DNA of 64,000 bases, from contig NZ_LROZ01000001.1 in NCBI RefSeq assembly GCF_001549985.1, positions 620,001 through 684,000 on the forward strand. Direction: 5' to 3'. The notes beneath the pieces were generated by a model that was not told the DNA's origin, ran no database searches, and saw only the letters and a list, made by a program, of their open reading frames with translations. Positions 63,383 to 64,000 of the stretch are shown here, in pieces. Numbering within the stretch: position 1 is the first letter of the stretch; each line of letters begins with the position of its first letter. This stretch comes from Myroides odoratus (GTDB lineage Bacteria > Bacteroidota > Bacteroidia > Flavobacteriales > Flavobacteriaceae). A program made the translations under genes and the position numbers.

Positions 63383-64000
63383 TTAATTCGTTTCTAAATG
63401 TAAATACCCTGCTTTCTTAATCGTTCTTGATGCGCCGTCTTTCTCTACTTCATAAACAATAATATAGTAATAGGTTCCTGAAGGTAGTTTCTCACTATCG
63501 TTTAAGGTCATTTTCCCTTTCGAATAGCCTGTAAAAACATTGCCATTTGAATCGTAGTTTTTCGTTTCAAACACTTTAGCTCCCCATCTGTTGAAGATTT
63601 GAACGCTATTGTTTGGAAATCTTTGGATGTTATCAATAAGGAAATAATCATTTACTCCATCACCGTCAGCAGTAACAATGTTATAGATTACGACATCTCC
63701 TTCTAATAACCAATCTGTTTTTACAGTTGCTAATGTAAAGTATCCCAATCCTTTTATTGTTGCTGGAGTGATGATACGATTGGTACTCATATCGACAATT
63801 CCGCCTTCATCTACCCATATTTTCTTTTCCTCATCCCAACGAACAATATGTAGATCTTTTTCTGGATTTTCGAGTACAGTAGGAGAAGTTGTACGATCAT
63901 CCCAACTTAACTCTAGGATGATATTTTTTTCTTCTTTGTTTTTCTTCTCGTCTTTCGTTTCTTTATCTACATACCAATACTCCGTTGTATTCAAGGTTTT
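63383..64000 (-). CDS. T9SS type B sorting domain-containing protein, C-terminal part (partial)
   Basis: The frame stays open to the right edge without a stop, so only the last about 206 residues are in the window and the true start lies beyond it. The C-terminal about 95 residues are a gliding-motility-associated (type B) sorting domain: TADGDGVNDYFLIDNIQRFP, VQIFNRWGAKVFETKNYD, and SGTYYYIIVYE. Such domains direct large surface proteins through the type IX system. The upstream part (ILELSWDDRTTSP, IVRWDEEKKIW) is an unassigned, beta-rich segment. It heads the triad with the SprF-like and OmpA-like genes. Confidence 0.88.
   Translation of the reverse strand, partial: KTLNTTEYWYVDKETKDEKKNKEEKNIILELSWDDRTTSPTVLENPEKDLHIVRWDEEKKIWVDEGGIVDMSTNRIITPATIKGLGYFTLATVKTDWLLEGDVVIYNIVTADGDGVNDYFLIDNIQRFPNNSVQIFNRWGAKVFETKNYDSNGNVFTGYSKGKMTLNDSEKLPSGTYYYIIVYEVEKDGASRTIKKAGYLHLETN

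Overview
The window looks like a chromosomal segment of a low-GC Bacteroidota bacterium of the family Flavobacteriaceae (Myroides or Flavobacterium-like; the genus is a guess). Support comes from type IX secretion parts (a PorP/SprF-like protein and a gliding-motility type C-terminal domain), many lipoproteins, an atpD-atpC pair cut off from the other atp genes, an SDR-type threonine dehydrogenase, a PafA-type phosphatase, and promoters with the Bacteroidota -7 element TAnnTTTG. No phage, insertion sequence, CRISPR array or rRNA operon was seen. Most of the window is ordinary core genome.

Layout. 1-2.6 kb: the start of a probable LytS-type kinase gene running off the left edge, a boxed divergent control region and an outer-membrane beta-barrel gene. 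2.6-4.8 kb (minus): panC-panD-flippase-like operon. 4.8-11.2 kb (plus): a half-length GT5-like protein, a DUF4270 lipoprotein and glmS, then atpD-atpC. 11.3-15.2 kb: two tandem tRNA-Asn genes, a TRIC channel and an aldehyde dehydrogenase, a 58-aa membrane protein, a heptamer repeat array and threonine dehydrogenase. 15.3-19.3 kb: lipoprotein plus mfd. 19.6-24.3 kb (minus): an M16 peptidase and a PafA phosphatase. 24.6-26.5 kb: Crp-like regulator, HAD hydrolase, lipoprotein.

26.6-38 kb (minus) is a metal-ion block: an RND heavy-metal exporter (adaptor, pump, TolC-like channel) with a small beta-barrel, mgtC-mgtE with a structured leader, an OmpR-type two-component pair and a short SSB. 38-41.5 kb: a GNAT/nitrilase fusion, then alkylation repair (AraC-MGMT fusion overlapping alkB), preceded by an intergenic stretch of 11-bp and 7-bp repeats. 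41.6-50 kb: MBL-rhodanese, aconitase, an orphan response regulator, asd, recJ and osmC. 50-54.5 kb: rsmI, an extremely Glu-rich protein, tdk, an MFS transporter and a CAU-decoding tRNA. 54.6-57.6 kb: a TPR hybrid histidine kinase with a fused AraC domain. 58-60.4 kb: small lipoproteins and an unknown secreted protein. 60.4-64 kb (minus): a T9SS cargo (partial) with its SprF-like and OmpA-like partners.

The most unusual signal is repeat DNA rather than a gene cluster. Several intergenic spaces (about 14.0, 19.3-19.4, 40.0 and 54.5 kb) hold degenerate tandem repeats of exactly 7 bp in three sequence families. One space (39.8-39.9 kb) holds an 11-bp tandem array that reverses orientation in the middle and contains a perfect 11-bp inverted repeat. 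No complete new defence or biosynthetic system was found. Gene starts were often moved inward from the longest open frame using signal peptides, lipoboxes and promoter positions.
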